Source of the DNA: Comamonadaceae bacterium
GTDB taxonomy: Bacteria; Pseudomonadota; Gammaproteobacteria; Burkholderiales; Burkholderiaceae_C
Assembly (NCBI GenBank): GCA_027488735.1
Contig: JAIYBB010000001.1
Coordinates: 124,001-188,000, forward strand
DNA length: 64,000 nt
Direction of reading: 5' to 3'
Shown here: positions 50,245 through 59,171 of the stretch, piece after piece
How positions within the stretch are numbered: the first letter of the stretch is position 1
Layout of the letters: the number at the start of each line of letters is the position of its first letter
Notes under the pieces: generated by a model
Seen by the model: the letters and a program-made list of their open reading frames with translations, nothing else
The model's database searches: none
What the model was told of the DNA's origin: nothing
Position numbers and translations under genes: made by a program

Positions 50245-51516
50245 ATGTTTAACCGTCGCTTTCATTTAAAAACCCTGGTCGCAGCAGCCGCAGTCGCCAG
50301 TGGCTCTTTGTACATGAGCGCTGCACAAGCCGCTGACACCATCAAAGTCGGTGTGTTGCACAGCTTGTCAGGCACCATGGCTATTTCTGAAACAGTGTTG
50401 AAAGACACCGTGCTCATGGCCATCGACGAGATCAACGCCAAAGGCGGCGTTCTGGGCAAAAAGCTCGAACCCGTGATCGTGGACCCGGCATCCAACTGGC
50501 CTTTGTTTGCTGAAAAAACCAAACAATTATTGGGACAAGACAAAGTGGCTGTGATCTTCGGTTGCTGGACTTCTGTGTCTCGTAAATCTGTGTTGCCAGT
50601 GGTTGAAGAGATGAACGGCTTGCTGTTCTACCCCGTGCAGTACGAGGGTGAAGAATTGTCAAAGAACGTGTTCTACACAGGTGCTGCGCCTAACCAGCAA
50701 GCCATTCCTGCTGTGGATTATTTGATGAGCAAAGACGGCGGTGCTGCCAAGCGCTGGGTGTTGTTGGGCACTGACTATGTGTACCCACGCACCACCAACA
50801 AAATTTTGCGCGCTTACTTGAAGAGCAAAGGCGTGAAAGACTCTGACATCGATGAGAAATACACACCCTTTGGTCATTCAGATTACCAAACCATCGTGGC
50901 TGACATCAAGAAATTCTCCACCGGTGGCAAAACCGCCGTGGTCTCCACCATCAACGGTGACTCCAATGTGCCTTTCTACAAAGAACTGGGCAACGCCGGT
51001 TTGAAAGCCAAAGACGTGCCTGTGGTGGCTTTCTCCGTGGGTGAAGAAGAACTGCGCGGCGTGGACACCAAGCCTTTGGTCGGTCACTTGGCTGCTTGGA
51101 ACTACTTCCAGTCCATCAAGAACCCAGCCAACGATGCATTCATCAAAAAATGGTCTGCCTATGCCAAAGCCAAGGGCATCGCCGGTCACAAAGACAAGCC
51201 TTTGACCAACGACCCAATGGAAGCCACTTACATCGGTATCAATATGTGGAAGCAAGCGGTTGAAAAAGCCAAGTCCACCGATGTCGACAAAGTCATCGCT
51301 GCGATGGCAGGTCAGACATTCACTGCACCTAGCGGCATCACCTCCAAGATGGACGAGAAAAACCACCACTTGCACAAGTCTGTGTTCATCGGCGAAATCA
51401 AAGCCGACGGTCAGTTCAATGTGGTTTGGAAAACACCCGGTCCTGTGAAGGCCAAGCCATGGAGCCCGTTCATCGAAGGCAATGACAAGAAGCCTGATCA
51501 GCCTGTCAAGAAGTAA
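50245..51516 (+). CDS. urtA: Urea ABC transporter substrate-binding protein UrtA
   Basis: The 423-residue periplasmic protein has a Sec signal (KTLVAAAAVASGSLYMSAAQA) and a urea-binding domain (LHSLSGTMAISETVLKDTVLMAIDEINAKGGVLG, CWTSVSRKSVLPVVEEMNGLLFYPVQYEGEE). The sigma54 promoter upstream and the adjacent urtBCDE match the nitrogen-regulated high-affinity urea transporter. A Lys/Pro-rich tail ends the protein. Confidence 0.96.
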   Translation: MFNRRFHLKTLVAAAAVASGSLYMSAAQAADTIKVGVLHSLSGTMAISETVLKDTVLMAIDEINAKGGVLGKKLEPVIVDPASNWPLFAEKTKQLLGQDKVAVIFGCWTSVSRKSVLPVVEEMNGLLFYPVQYEGEELSKNVFYTGAAPNQQAIPAVDYLMSKDGGAAKRWVLLGTDYVYPRTTNKILRAYLKSKGVKDSDIDEKYTPFGHSDYQTIVADIKKFSTGGKTAVVSTINGDSNVPFYKELGNAGLKAKDVPVVAFSVGEEELRGVDTKPLVGHLAAWNYFQSIKNPANDAFIKKWSAYAKAKGIAGHKDKPLTNDPMEATYIGINMWKQAVEKAKSTDVDKVIAAMAGQTFTAPSGITSKMDEKNHHLHKSVFIGEIKADGQFNVVWKTPGPVKAKPWSPFIEGNDKKPDQPVKK

Positions 51517-51571
51517 TTCATGAGGGTATGCATTGGCTGCTCACGCAGTCAATGCAGCAAGCGAAACACGA

Positions 51572-51600
51572 GGGGGAGGGCGCGAGTCACTCCCCCTTTT
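51572..51600 (+). terminator. Attenuator-like hairpin between urtA and urtB
   Basis: GGGGGAG/CTCCCCC with an 11-base loop and a short T4 tract lies in the 107-base gap. It probably allows partial readthrough, giving more binding protein than permease. Confidence 0.65.
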
Positions 51601-51623
51601 GATGAACAGCGAAAAGAGCAGGT

Positions 51624-53204
51624 ATGAAAGCGATCGTTTGGTTTTGGGTGTGGTGTGTGTTCGGCTTGGGTTGTTCAGCCGTGCATGCTTTGACGCCGCA
51701 ACAGGTGCACGACATCGTGACGGGCGAAACAGATGCCCGCATAGAGAGTTTGCAAAAAGCATTGGCGCAGCCTGATGCGCAGACTGCCATATTTTTACAA
51801 GCCTTGGCGGATGACGCCGTGGTCATCACAGGCGAACAAACGGTGATCCTGCGTGACGGCAAAGGATTTGACCCGGCCAGCGGCAAAGAAGTTGCGGTAC
51901 CAGCGAACGCAGAAAGCGTGGTCAGCAACAACCGCATGCGCGGCGAAATTGATTCGGCACTGGCCGCATTGCAATTGCTCAGCCCCGATGACGCGGTGCG
52001 AATGAAAGCAGCGCAAGCTTTGGTGTCGGAACCGGACCCGAGCAAAAAAGTACTGTTAGACAAAGCGATAGCTGCTGAAAAAAATCTAAGCATCAGCCAA
52101 TTGCTGTTGCTGGCACAAGCGGCGATTGACATCACCAGCACTGACGCCAAAGTGCGATTGGCCGCCGCCAAAGCATTGGGCAACAGCAAAACACCCAACA
52201 CACAGTTGTTGTTGAACCAGCAAATGACGCAAGAAACCGATCCGGCAGTGAGAGCGCAAATGGGGGCTTCGTTAGCCGAGATCAAGTCTGCATTGGCCTG
52301 GGGCGAACGACTCGGCGCACTTTTCACCGGCTTGAGTCTGGGATCTATTTTGTTGTTGGTGGCACTAGGGTTGGCTATCACCTACGGTTTGATGGGCGTG
52401 ATCAACATGGCGCACGGCGAGTTGATGATGGTCGGCGCGTATGCCACTTATGTGGTGCAAGCTTTTTTCCGTCAACACATGGGTGCGGCATTTGACTATT
52501 ATTTGGTGGCTGCATTGCCGATGGCATTTTTATCAGCCGCACTGGTCGGCGCATTGTTAGAGCGCACGGTGCTGCGCCATTTGTATGGTCGGCCATTGGA
52601 AACTCTGCTGGCTACGTGGGGCATCAGTTTGATCTTGATGCAAACTGTGCGCACCGTTTTTGGTGCGCAAAACGTGGCGGTAGAAAACCCGTCTTGGATG
52701 AGTGGCGGCATGCAAGTGTTGGTGAATTTGAGTTTGCCTTGGAACCGACTCTTGATCATTGTGTTCGCTTTGTTGGTGCTGGCAGGTGTGGCTTTGTTGA
52801 TCAGCCAAACACGTTTGGGTTTGTTTGTGCGCGGCGTCACGCAAAACCGCGCCATGGCCTCATGCATGGGTGTGAACACCGCGCGCATTGACACCTACGC
52901 ATTCGCATTGGGCTCGGGCATCGCTGGCTTGGCCGGTTGTGCGCTCAGCCAGATCGGTAATGTCGGTCCCGACTTGGGTCAAGGCTACATCGTGGATGCC
53001 TTCATGGTCGTGGTGCTGGGTGGTGTCGGTCAGTTGGCGGGCACTGTGTATGCGGCGCTGGGCTTAGGTGTATTGAACAAATTGTTAGAAGGCTGGACCG
53101 GGGCAGTGTTGGCGAAAATTGCTGTGCTGGTATTGATCATCATCTTCATCCAGAAGAGACCGCAAGGTTTGTTCGCGATGAAGGGCAGAAGTGCGGAGGC
53201 ATGA
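51624..53204 (+). CDS. urtB: Urea ABC transporter permease UrtB
   Basis: The 526-residue protein has a signal-like start, a long extracytoplasmic helical-repeat domain (about residues 25-225, alternating QALADDAV, AAAKALGNSKTP repeats) and a LivH-type permease (about 230-526) with ITYGLMGVINMAHGELMMVGAYATY. The N-terminal extension is characteristic of UrtB. It ends one base before urtC begins. Confidence 0.94.
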   Translation: MKAIVWFWVWCVFGLGCSAVHALTPQQVHDIVTGETDARIESLQKALAQPDAQTAIFLQALADDAVVITGEQTVILRDGKGFDPASGKEVAVPANAESVVSNNRMRGEIDSALAALQLLSPDDAVRMKAAQALVSEPDPSKKVLLDKAIAAEKNLSISQLLLLAQAAIDITSTDAKVRLAAAKALGNSKTPNTQLLLNQQMTQETDPAVRAQMGASLAEIKSALAWGERLGALFTGLSLGSILLLVALGLAITYGLMGVINMAHGELMMVGAYATYVVQAFFRQHMGAAFDYYLVAALPMAFLSAALVGALLERTVLRHLYGRPLETLLATWGISLILMQTVRTVFGAQNVAVENPSWMSGGMQVLVNLSLPWNRLLIIVFALLVLAGVALLISQTRLGLFVRGVTQNRAMASCMGVNTARIDTYAFALGSGIAGLAGCALSQIGNVGPDLGQGYIVDAFMVVVLGGVGQLAGTVYAALGLGVLNKLLEGWTGAVLAKIAVLVLIIIFIQKRPQGLFAMKGRSAEA

Positions 53205-53205
53205 C

Positions 53206-54330
53206 ATGACAAACATCACGCTTCCTCAACCGGTTCGTTTGCTGTCACCTTGGGGTTGGACCCTGTTCATCGGTTTGCTGCTCGTGGTCGGTGTGCTTGT
53301 CCCTGTATTGAATTTGTACTTGCCTGTCGCGCATCCACTGCACATGAGTGATTTTGCGGTCTCACTCATTGGAAAGATCATGTGTTTTGCCATTTGCGCA
53401 CTGGCCATGGATTTGATTTGGGGTTACACCGGCATTTTGTCTTTAGGCCATGGTTTGTTTTTTGCACTCGGCGGTTACGCCATGGGCATGTACCTGATGC
53501 GCCAGATCGGCACCGATGGCAACTACACCTCTGAATTACCTGACTTCATGGTGTTTCTCGATTGGAAAGTATTGCCTTGGCATTGGTACTTCAGCGACAG
53601 CTTCATCGCCACGCTGTTGTTGGTGGTGTTGGCACCCGGTCTGCTGGCGTTGGTGTTCGGTTATTTTGCGTTTCGTTCGCGCATCAAAGGGGTGTATTTC
53701 TCCATCATCACCCAAGCCATGACGTTTGCTTTCATGTTGCTTTTCTTTCGCAATGAAACAGGTTTTGGCGGCAACAACGGCTTCACCGATTTCAAACGCA
53801 TACTGGGTACACCCATTGCAACACCCAATATGCGCATGCTGTTGTTCGTTCTCACAGGCGCTTGCTTATTGGGTTGCTATCTGGCGGCGCGTTGGTTGAT
53901 TCAGAGCAAATATGGACGCGTGTTGCAAGCGATTCGCGACGCGGAAAGTCGTGTCATGTTCTCGGGCTATTCACCGCTGCCCTACAAGCTCAGTATTTGG
54001 GTGATTTCTGCGGTGATGTGTGGCATTGCGGGTGCGCTTTATGTACCGCAAGTCGGCATCATCAACCCGAGTGAAATGAGCCCTGCCAACTCGATTGAAA
54101 TTGCTATTTGGGCGGCGGTCGGTGGCCGCGCTACCTTGATCGGACCGATCGTGGGCGCCTTCATGGTCAATGGCGCCAAGAGTTGGCTCACCGTGGTGGC
54201 ACCCGAGTATTGGTTGTATGTGCTGGGCGCTTTGTTCATTGCGGTCACTTTGTACATGCCTCATGGTGTGGTGGGTTTGCTGGGCAGTTTGAAGCAACGT
54301 CTGCAAGGCGGCAAAGGAGAGTCCTCATGA
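53206..54330 (+). CDS. urtC: Urea ABC transporter permease UrtC
   Basis: The 374-residue LivM-type permease has FGGNNGFTDFKRILGTPIATP and the VLQAIRDAESRVMFSGYSPLPYKLSIWVISA segment. Start MTNITL at 53206 has GGAGG upstream; an upstream GTG in frame overlaps urtB. The stop overlaps urtD by 4 bases. Confidence 0.94.
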   Translation: MTNITLPQPVRLLSPWGWTLFIGLLLVVGVLVPVLNLYLPVAHPLHMSDFAVSLIGKIMCFAICALAMDLIWGYTGILSLGHGLFFALGGYAMGMYLMRQIGTDGNYTSELPDFMVFLDWKVLPWHWYFSDSFIATLLLVVLAPGLLALVFGYFAFRSRIKGVYFSIITQAMTFAFMLLFFRNETGFGGNNGFTDFKRILGTPIATPNMRMLLFVLTGACLLGCYLAARWLIQSKYGRVLQAIRDAESRVMFSGYSPLPYKLSIWVISAVMCGIAGALYVPQVGIINPSEMSPANSIEIAIWAAVGGRATLIGPIVGAFMVNGAKSWLTVVAPEYWLYVLGALFIAVTLYMPHGVVGLLGSLKQRLQGGKGESS

Positions 54331-55199
54331 CACCAGACCTCATGAGCCAAGGCGCACAGCGTCTAGAAAAACACAAACGCAAACAAGAAGCCGAGGTGAA
54401 CTCAGGGGGGCGCGTTGCCAGTTTCTCGCGCATCCACCAACCCGGCGAGTTGGATCTGGTGCACGGTCGCATTTTGTATTTGGAAGATGTGAATGTGAGC
54501 TTTGATGGCTTCAAAGCGATCAACAACCTGTCGTTGGATATTGGTGTGGGCGAATTGCGTTGCATCATTGGCCCCAATGGCGCTGGCAAGACCACCATGA
54601 TGGACATCATCACAGGCAAAACCAAGCCCGATTCAGGACAGGTGTTTTTCGGTAGCACCATCAATTTGCTGCGACATAACGAGCCTGAGATTGCGCAAAT
54701 GGGCATAGGCCGTAAATTCCAAAAACCAACCGTGTTCGAGCATTTGAGTGTGTTTGAAAACTTGGAATTGGCTTTGAAAACAGGCAAAGGCATCAAAGCC
54801 TCTGTGTTGTTCAAACTCAATGGAACCCAAAAAGACCGCTTGAGTGAAGTGCTGCACACCATCCATTTGGAAAACCATCTGTTGCGCCAAGCGGGCAACC
54901 TGAGTCATGGCCAAAAGCAGTGGCTGGAAATCGGCATGTTGCTGATGCAAGATCCCAAGTTGTTATTGCTCGATGAACCGGTGGCGGGTATGACGGATCA
55001 GGAAACCGAGCGCACCGCCGAGTTGTTTTTGTCACTCAAGGGCAAACACTCGCTGATGGTGGTCGAACACGACATGGCTTTCATTCGGCAGATTGCCGAT
55101 GTGGTGACGGTGCTGTGCGATGGCTCTGTGTTGGCACAGGGATCGTTTGATGCTGTGCAAGTTGACGAACGTGTCATTGAAGTTTATTTGGGGCGCTAA
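54327..55199 (+). CDS. urtD: Urea ABC transporter ATPase UrtD
   Basis: The 290-residue ATPase has an N-terminal extension of about 40 residues, then Walker A IIGPNGAGKTTMMDII, signature LSHGQKQWLEIGMLL and Walker B LLLLDEPVAGMT. Start MTPDLMSQ at 54327 overlaps the urtC stop and gives a family-like length. Confidence 0.94.
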   Translation: MTPDLMSQGAQRLEKHKRKQEAEVNSGGRVASFSRIHQPGELDLVHGRILYLEDVNVSFDGFKAINNLSLDIGVGELRCIIGPNGAGKTTMMDIITGKTKPDSGQVFFGSTINLLRHNEPEIAQMGIGRKFQKPTVFEHLSVFENLELALKTGKGIKASVLFKLNGTQKDRLSEVLHTIHLENHLLRQAGNLSHGQKQWLEIGMLLMQDPKLLLLDEPVAGMTDQETERTAELFLSLKGKHSLMVVEHDMAFIRQIADVVTVLCDGSVLAQGSFDAVQVDERVIEVYLGR

Positions 55200-55202
55200 A
55201 GC

Positions 55203-55895
55203 ATGCTGGCGATTGAACATATTCACCAATACTACGGCGGCTCTCACATACTGCGTGACGTCAGTTTGACGGCCAAAGCCGGTCAAATCACAGTGCTGCT
55301 CGGCAGAAACGGCGTGGGCAAAACCACTTTGCTCAAAGCGCTGATGGGCTTGGTGCCGGTACGCGCGGGGCACATCGGTTTTCAGGGGCACACCATCACC
55401 AAGGCCACGCCTTACGAACGCGCCCGCGCAGGCATTGGGTATGTGCCGCAGGGCAGAGATATTTTCAACCGCTTGACGGTGGAAGATAACTTGCGCATGG
55501 GCTTGGCCACGCAACCCGCATCTGCCGATATACCGTCAGAGTTGTTCGAGTTGTTTCCTATTCTGGATCAAATGCGCAATCGCCGAGGCGGGGATTTGTC
55601 CGGTGGTCAACAGCAGCAACTCGCCATTGCTCGAGCGCTGGCAGGCAAGCCAAAGTTGTTGGTGTTGGACGAACCGACAGAGGGCATACAGCCCAGCATC
55701 ATCAAAGACATTGGGCGTGTGATTCAGCGTCTGGCTGCGCGTGGTGACATGGCGATTTTGCTGTGCGAGCAGTACTACGATTTTGCTGAAGAACTCGCAG
55801 ACCAATACCTGGTGATGGAGCGCGGCGAGGTGATTGCGCATGGACCCGGGTCAGAAATGAAAGACAAGGGCATACGAAAGTTGGTTTCAATTTGA
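55203..55895 (+). CDS. urtE: Urea ABC transporter ATPase UrtE
   Basis: The 230-residue ATPase has Walker A GRNGVGKTTLLKAL, signature DLSGGQQQQLAIARAL and Walker [17 protein letters not shown]. It is the last gene of urtABCDE; its stop is 21 bases from the stop of the convergent ureD. All motifs are intact. Confidence 0.95.
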   Translation: MLAIEHIHQYYGGSHILRDVSLTAKAGQITVLLGRNGVGKTTLLKALMGLVPVRAGHIGFQGHTITKATPYERARAGIGYVPQGRDIFNRLTVEDNLRMGLATQPASADIPSELFELFPILDQMRNRRGGDLSGGQQQQLAIARALAGKPKLLVLDEPTEGIQPSIIKDIGRVIQRLAARGDMAILLCEQYYDFAEELADQYLVMERGEVIAHGPGSEMKDKGIRKLVSI

Positions 55896-55915
55896 CGCCA
55901 GCGCTTACGCGATGA

Positions 55916-56746
55916 CTACATGGCCCAAATGCGCGGGGCCACTGCCGGGAGATTCCAACACTGGTGCCGCCATTGCAACCAAATGCTGCGCAACAATGAC
56001 ATGGCGTTTTCCACTTGCGCAGACAACACCCGCACCACCACGACTCGTTCATCAGGTGACGACACACCGGACTGCAAGCGCAGGGGATGGGCTTCACACA
56101 ATTCACGCGCAAGCTCCACCACTTGCTCACGCAGCGCATCGTCCATGGCGCTGCCTTGGGCAAACACCAACGTCGATTGGCAAGTGTGGCCATTCAAGCC
56201 CAATGGGCTGCGCAACAGACGGTGGTCTGTCGCGTCTATCAAACCGCGTTCAAGCCAAGTGCCTGCAATTTCCAAGTGTTGTTGGAATTGACCTTCTGCA
56301 AAGGGTTGATCTGCATGCGGCAATCCCAAGGCAGTGACATCCCATGCGATCAAGCGGCTCCCGGGGGCCAGATGAAACACGGCTTGGTTATGCGCTTGGC
56401 ATCCGTTGTAGGCCAAGGCTTCGAGCGGTAACCATTCCAGCGTAGCGTTAGCAGCCACATGGGCGTGCACCTGTTGCAAAGCGGTCAAACCTGCTGAGCC
56501 ATAAAAGCGCGTGGCACCTGGCGTGGTGATGAGCGCGTGCGCACCGGTTTGTAAATGGATATCGATCAGCAGTTCATCGCCACCCACCAGACCCGATGGC
56601 GGATGCACCAGTATGTTGTGGCAGACCTGATCGCCCTCAGGGTAGAGGCTTTTCAGAATGCGCAGCGGCCCTTGGTGTTCATGGCGGGCGACACAACGCT
56701 GGTTTTCGACACAGTAGTCGACCTTGAGTTTGGCCTGCCAGCCCAT
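55916..56746 (-). CDS. ureD: Urease accessory protein UreD
   Basis: The 276-residue UreD scaffold for UreF/UreG has the start LKVDYCVENQRCVARHEHQGPLRI, the conserved LYPEG and HPPSGLVGGDELLIDI, and TTPGATRFYGS. It is required for nickel insertion into urease. It lies 16 kb from the other urease genes, 9 bases after the ZIP-like gene on the same strand, and it is convergent with urtE. Confidence 0.96.
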   Translation of the reverse strand: MGWQAKLKVDYCVENQRCVARHEHQGPLRILKSLYPEGDQVCHNILVHPPSGLVGGDELLIDIHLQTGAHALITTPGATRFYGSAGLTALQQVHAHVAANATLEWLPLEALAYNGCQAHNQAVFHLAPGSRLIAWDVTALGLPHADQPFAEGQFQQHLEIAGTWLERGLIDATDHRLLRSPLGLNGHTCQSTLVFAQGSAMDDALREQVVELARELCEAHPLRLQSGVSSPDERVVVVRVLSAQVENAMSLLRSIWLQWRHQCWNLPAVAPRIWAM

Positions 56747-56755
56747 ATCCAGCCC

Positions 56756-58141
56756 TTATTCAAATAACTTGAATCCTACCGCGGCCACAAAGCCCACCAA
56801 GGTTGAATACCCCGCCATGTTCGGGCTGGACAAATGGGCTGCTTCAGGCAGCATGGCTGAACCGATCATGGTGAGCATGGCACCTGCTGCAATGCCTTCA
56901 ACTGCGATCATGGCTGAGTGTGGAATGGACTCGCCGACATACGCACCGAAGGCTGCACCGACCGCGCAAATCACGGTCAAGGTCATCCACAGTCCAATGA
57001 TTTTGGTGCTGGAAAAACCTTGCTGTTTCATGTTCACACTGGCAGACAAGGCTTCAGGGAAGTTGGACAAAAACAAAGCACCAACAAGCGTCAACGGCAT
57101 GACGTCAAAAAAGCTGAGCTCTGCCCCTGTGGCTGATTTGGCGGCCACCAGCGACAGCATGACGGTACCGATGACAAAACTCTCAGGAATCACATCCAGC
57201 AAATTGCCCAGCCAAATCGCCATGCCTGCGTTGCTGTGTTCTTCTTTCATTTTGTTCAAGTCGATGGCGCTGGGCACTTCAGTGCCGCCACTGCGCAGCG
57301 CATTGATTGCCAGGTCAGCCCATTGCTGCTTGGCAATTGCCGACTTGTCCAAGTGCTGTTTGTTTTCCAAAATTCGCTCAGATGCCAATTCGCGAACGGT
57401 TGCCGCAAACTCTGGATGAAGTTTTGTAAAAAGCTCGTACTGTGCCTTGTGCAGCACCAGCAATTCTGCAGGTCCGTGTTCGGACACTGCGGTGGTGCCG
57501 TGTGGTTGATGGGCCAGAAACGACACTTCGCCGATCAAATCGCCACGCTCAGCCACCCGTGAATTGCCATCGGCATGGGTGAGTGTCAAACTGCCCGAGC
57601 GAACTATGTATAACTCGTGCGATTCATCGCCTGCTGCGAACAAAGATTCGCCTTGGACAATGAATTTTGGGTGCAGCATTTTCAGCAGCTCTTGCATCAA
57701 GTCAGGCGTCATGCTGCTGAAAAAAGAGGAGTTGCCAATCGATTGCATCAACTCGGCTTGTCGCCTGTTTTTGTTTTTGGCGTGCTGTGCAATCACATAA
57801 GCACCTTTGCGCAAATAGCCACCATGGCCGCTGAGCAATTGGTCCAGCATGATGAAAATGGTGCCGCCACCAATCATTGCAATCAGCAAGGTGATGAAGT
57901 GATGAATTTCAGTGTTACGGTTTGTCACATCGGCTTGCGCCAGGGCAACAACAGTAGGCGAGACCAATTCAATGGCCAAGGCAGAAATCAAAGCACCTGC
58001 GCCAAAGCCGCACATGGCGCCGACCGTGCTGTTGGTCATCGGCGTGGTGATGCCCACAATCGCGCCCAACACCATGGAGCCCGCCGCAATCGCACCCAAA
58101 ATAGCGGCCCATATCAGAAAGGTATTTCCCATGTCAGTCAT
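56756..58141 (-). CDS. ZIP-like membrane protein with inserted cNMP-binding-like domain
   Basis: The 461-residue protein has N-terminal membrane helices (about residues 8-30, 40-66, 82-100), a Crp-type cyclic-nucleotide-binding-like domain (about 145-255, LFAAGDESHELYIVRSGSLTLTH and DLIGEVSFLAHQPHG), and four or more C-terminal helices with ZIP-type motifs NLLDVIPESFVIG and LFLSNFPEALSAS. In the nucleotide pocket the usual arginine is missing (PHGTTAV instead of PRxATV), so it may sense something else or act as a protein module. A GAGGAG site supports the start. It follows the channel genes and runs into ureD. Confidence 0.75.
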   Translation of the reverse strand: MTDMGNTFLIWAAILGAIAAGSMVLGAIVGITTPMTNSTVGAMCGFGAGALISALAIELVSPTVVALAQADVTNRNTEIHHFITLLIAMIGGGTIFIMLDQLLSGHGGYLRKGAYVIAQHAKNKNRRQAELMQSIGNSSFFSSMTPDLMQELLKMLHPKFIVQGESLFAAGDESHELYIVRSGSLTLTHADGNSRVAERGDLIGEVSFLAHQPHGTTAVSEHGPAELLVLHKAQYELFTKLHPEFAATVRELASERILENKQHLDKSAIAKQQWADLAINALRSGGTEVPSAIDLNKMKEEHSNAGMAIWLGNLLDVIPESFVIGTVMLSLVAAKSATGAELSFFDVMPLTLVGALFLSNFPEALSASVNMKQQGFSSTKIIGLWMTLTVICAVGAAFGAYVGESIPHSAMIAVEGIAAGAMLTMIGSAMLPEAAHLSSPNMAGYSTLVGFVAAVGFKLFE

Positions 58142-58229
58142 CGCATCTCCTCAGTTGGCACACAGCTCTGTATCTTGCCGTTGCCTGAGCAAACCACCAT
58201 GCGTGTTTGCCCATGCGTCCCGGCCCCAT

Positions 58230-59171
58230 TTAATGTTCAGAAGCCGTCTTTTGCTCGATAAGAACTTGCGCAGCAATAGCGGCCACCTGCTCATCTGACA
58301 TACCGTATTTGGTTTGTAGAGCAAGCAAATTCGCCTCTTCTTCTTTGGTGACCACACCATCGGCCAGCGCTTCGCGGATTTCCATCTCGTACAGGGCTTC
58401 ACGGCGACTGACTTGTGCGGTGTAAGCGGTGGACACCACGCCGGTCAAAATGGCGGCCAAGGCAATCGCCAGAATTTGCGTGATGATGACCAACCCCACA
58501 CCGGCATACGTGACTGGATCGACATTGCCCCAGCCAGAAATGATGGTGATAAAAAACCAATGCATGGCGGCGGGAATGGAAGGAAAAACTTCGGGCTGCT
58601 CGTGGCCTTCGATGATGTAGATCAGCGATGAGAACAACAAGCTGCTGATGAAAAGTAAGAAAAGCGCCGAAGAAAACGAGTCTCGCTCCGACTTGATTGC
58701 TTCGAACATATCGTCCATGGCACTGTTGTAGCGCGAGAGTTTGAAAATACGCAGCAACCTGAACATACGCAGCACGCGCAAATCGGTGCCGGGAAACAGC
58801 AGTTGCAAATAAAAGGGCACGGTGCTTAAAAAGTCGACCAGTCCATAAAAACTGAAAATATAGCTTTTACGGCCTTGCCATGCAGAGCCTCCTTCATGGG
58901 CAAATTTTTGCGCGTAAGACCATACCCGCAACACATATTCGATGGAAAAAACAACCACACTGAATACGTCAAAGTAATGGAAATAGTATCCCCATTCTGC
59001 GTGTATATCAGGCACCGATTCCAAAATAATGGCCACCACATTCAAGACCACCAATAGCGCAATGAATATTTCACAAAAACGGGTGGCTGGTTCGCTGACA
59101 TCGCCTTCAAGGATTTTGAAAGCGCGCAATTGAACGTTTCGATAAGCTGATTGAGGAGCGGCAGCCATCAT
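58230..59171 (-). CDS. Voltage-sensor-type ion channel with SGWGN filter
   Basis: The 313-residue six-helix channel has S4 TDLRVLRMFRLLRIFKLSRY (about residues 129-148), S5, pore and S6 (about 225-250). The selectivity filter is ISGWGN (about 211-216) where K+ channels have TVGYGD. A C-terminal helical module follows (SRREALYEMEIREALADGVV to LQTKYGMSDEQV). It starts with ATGATG overlapping the upstream channel stop. It is homologous to the two upstream channels. The ion selectivity is unknown. Confidence 0.8.
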   Translation of the reverse strand: MMAAAPQSAYRNVQLRAFKILEGDVSEPATRFCEIFIALLVVLNVVAIILESVPDIHAEWGYYFHYFDVFSVVVFSIEYVLRVWSYAQKFAHEGGSAWQGRKSYIFSFYGLVDFLSTVPFYLQLLFPGTDLRVLRMFRLLRIFKLSRYNSAMDDMFEAIKSERDSFSSALFLLFISSLLFSSLIYIIEGHEQPEVFPSIPAAMHWFFITIISGWGNVDPVTYAGVGLVIITQILAIALAAILTGVVSTAYTAQVSRREALYEMEIREALADGVVTKEEEANLLALQTKYGMSDEQVAAIAAQVLIEQKTASEH

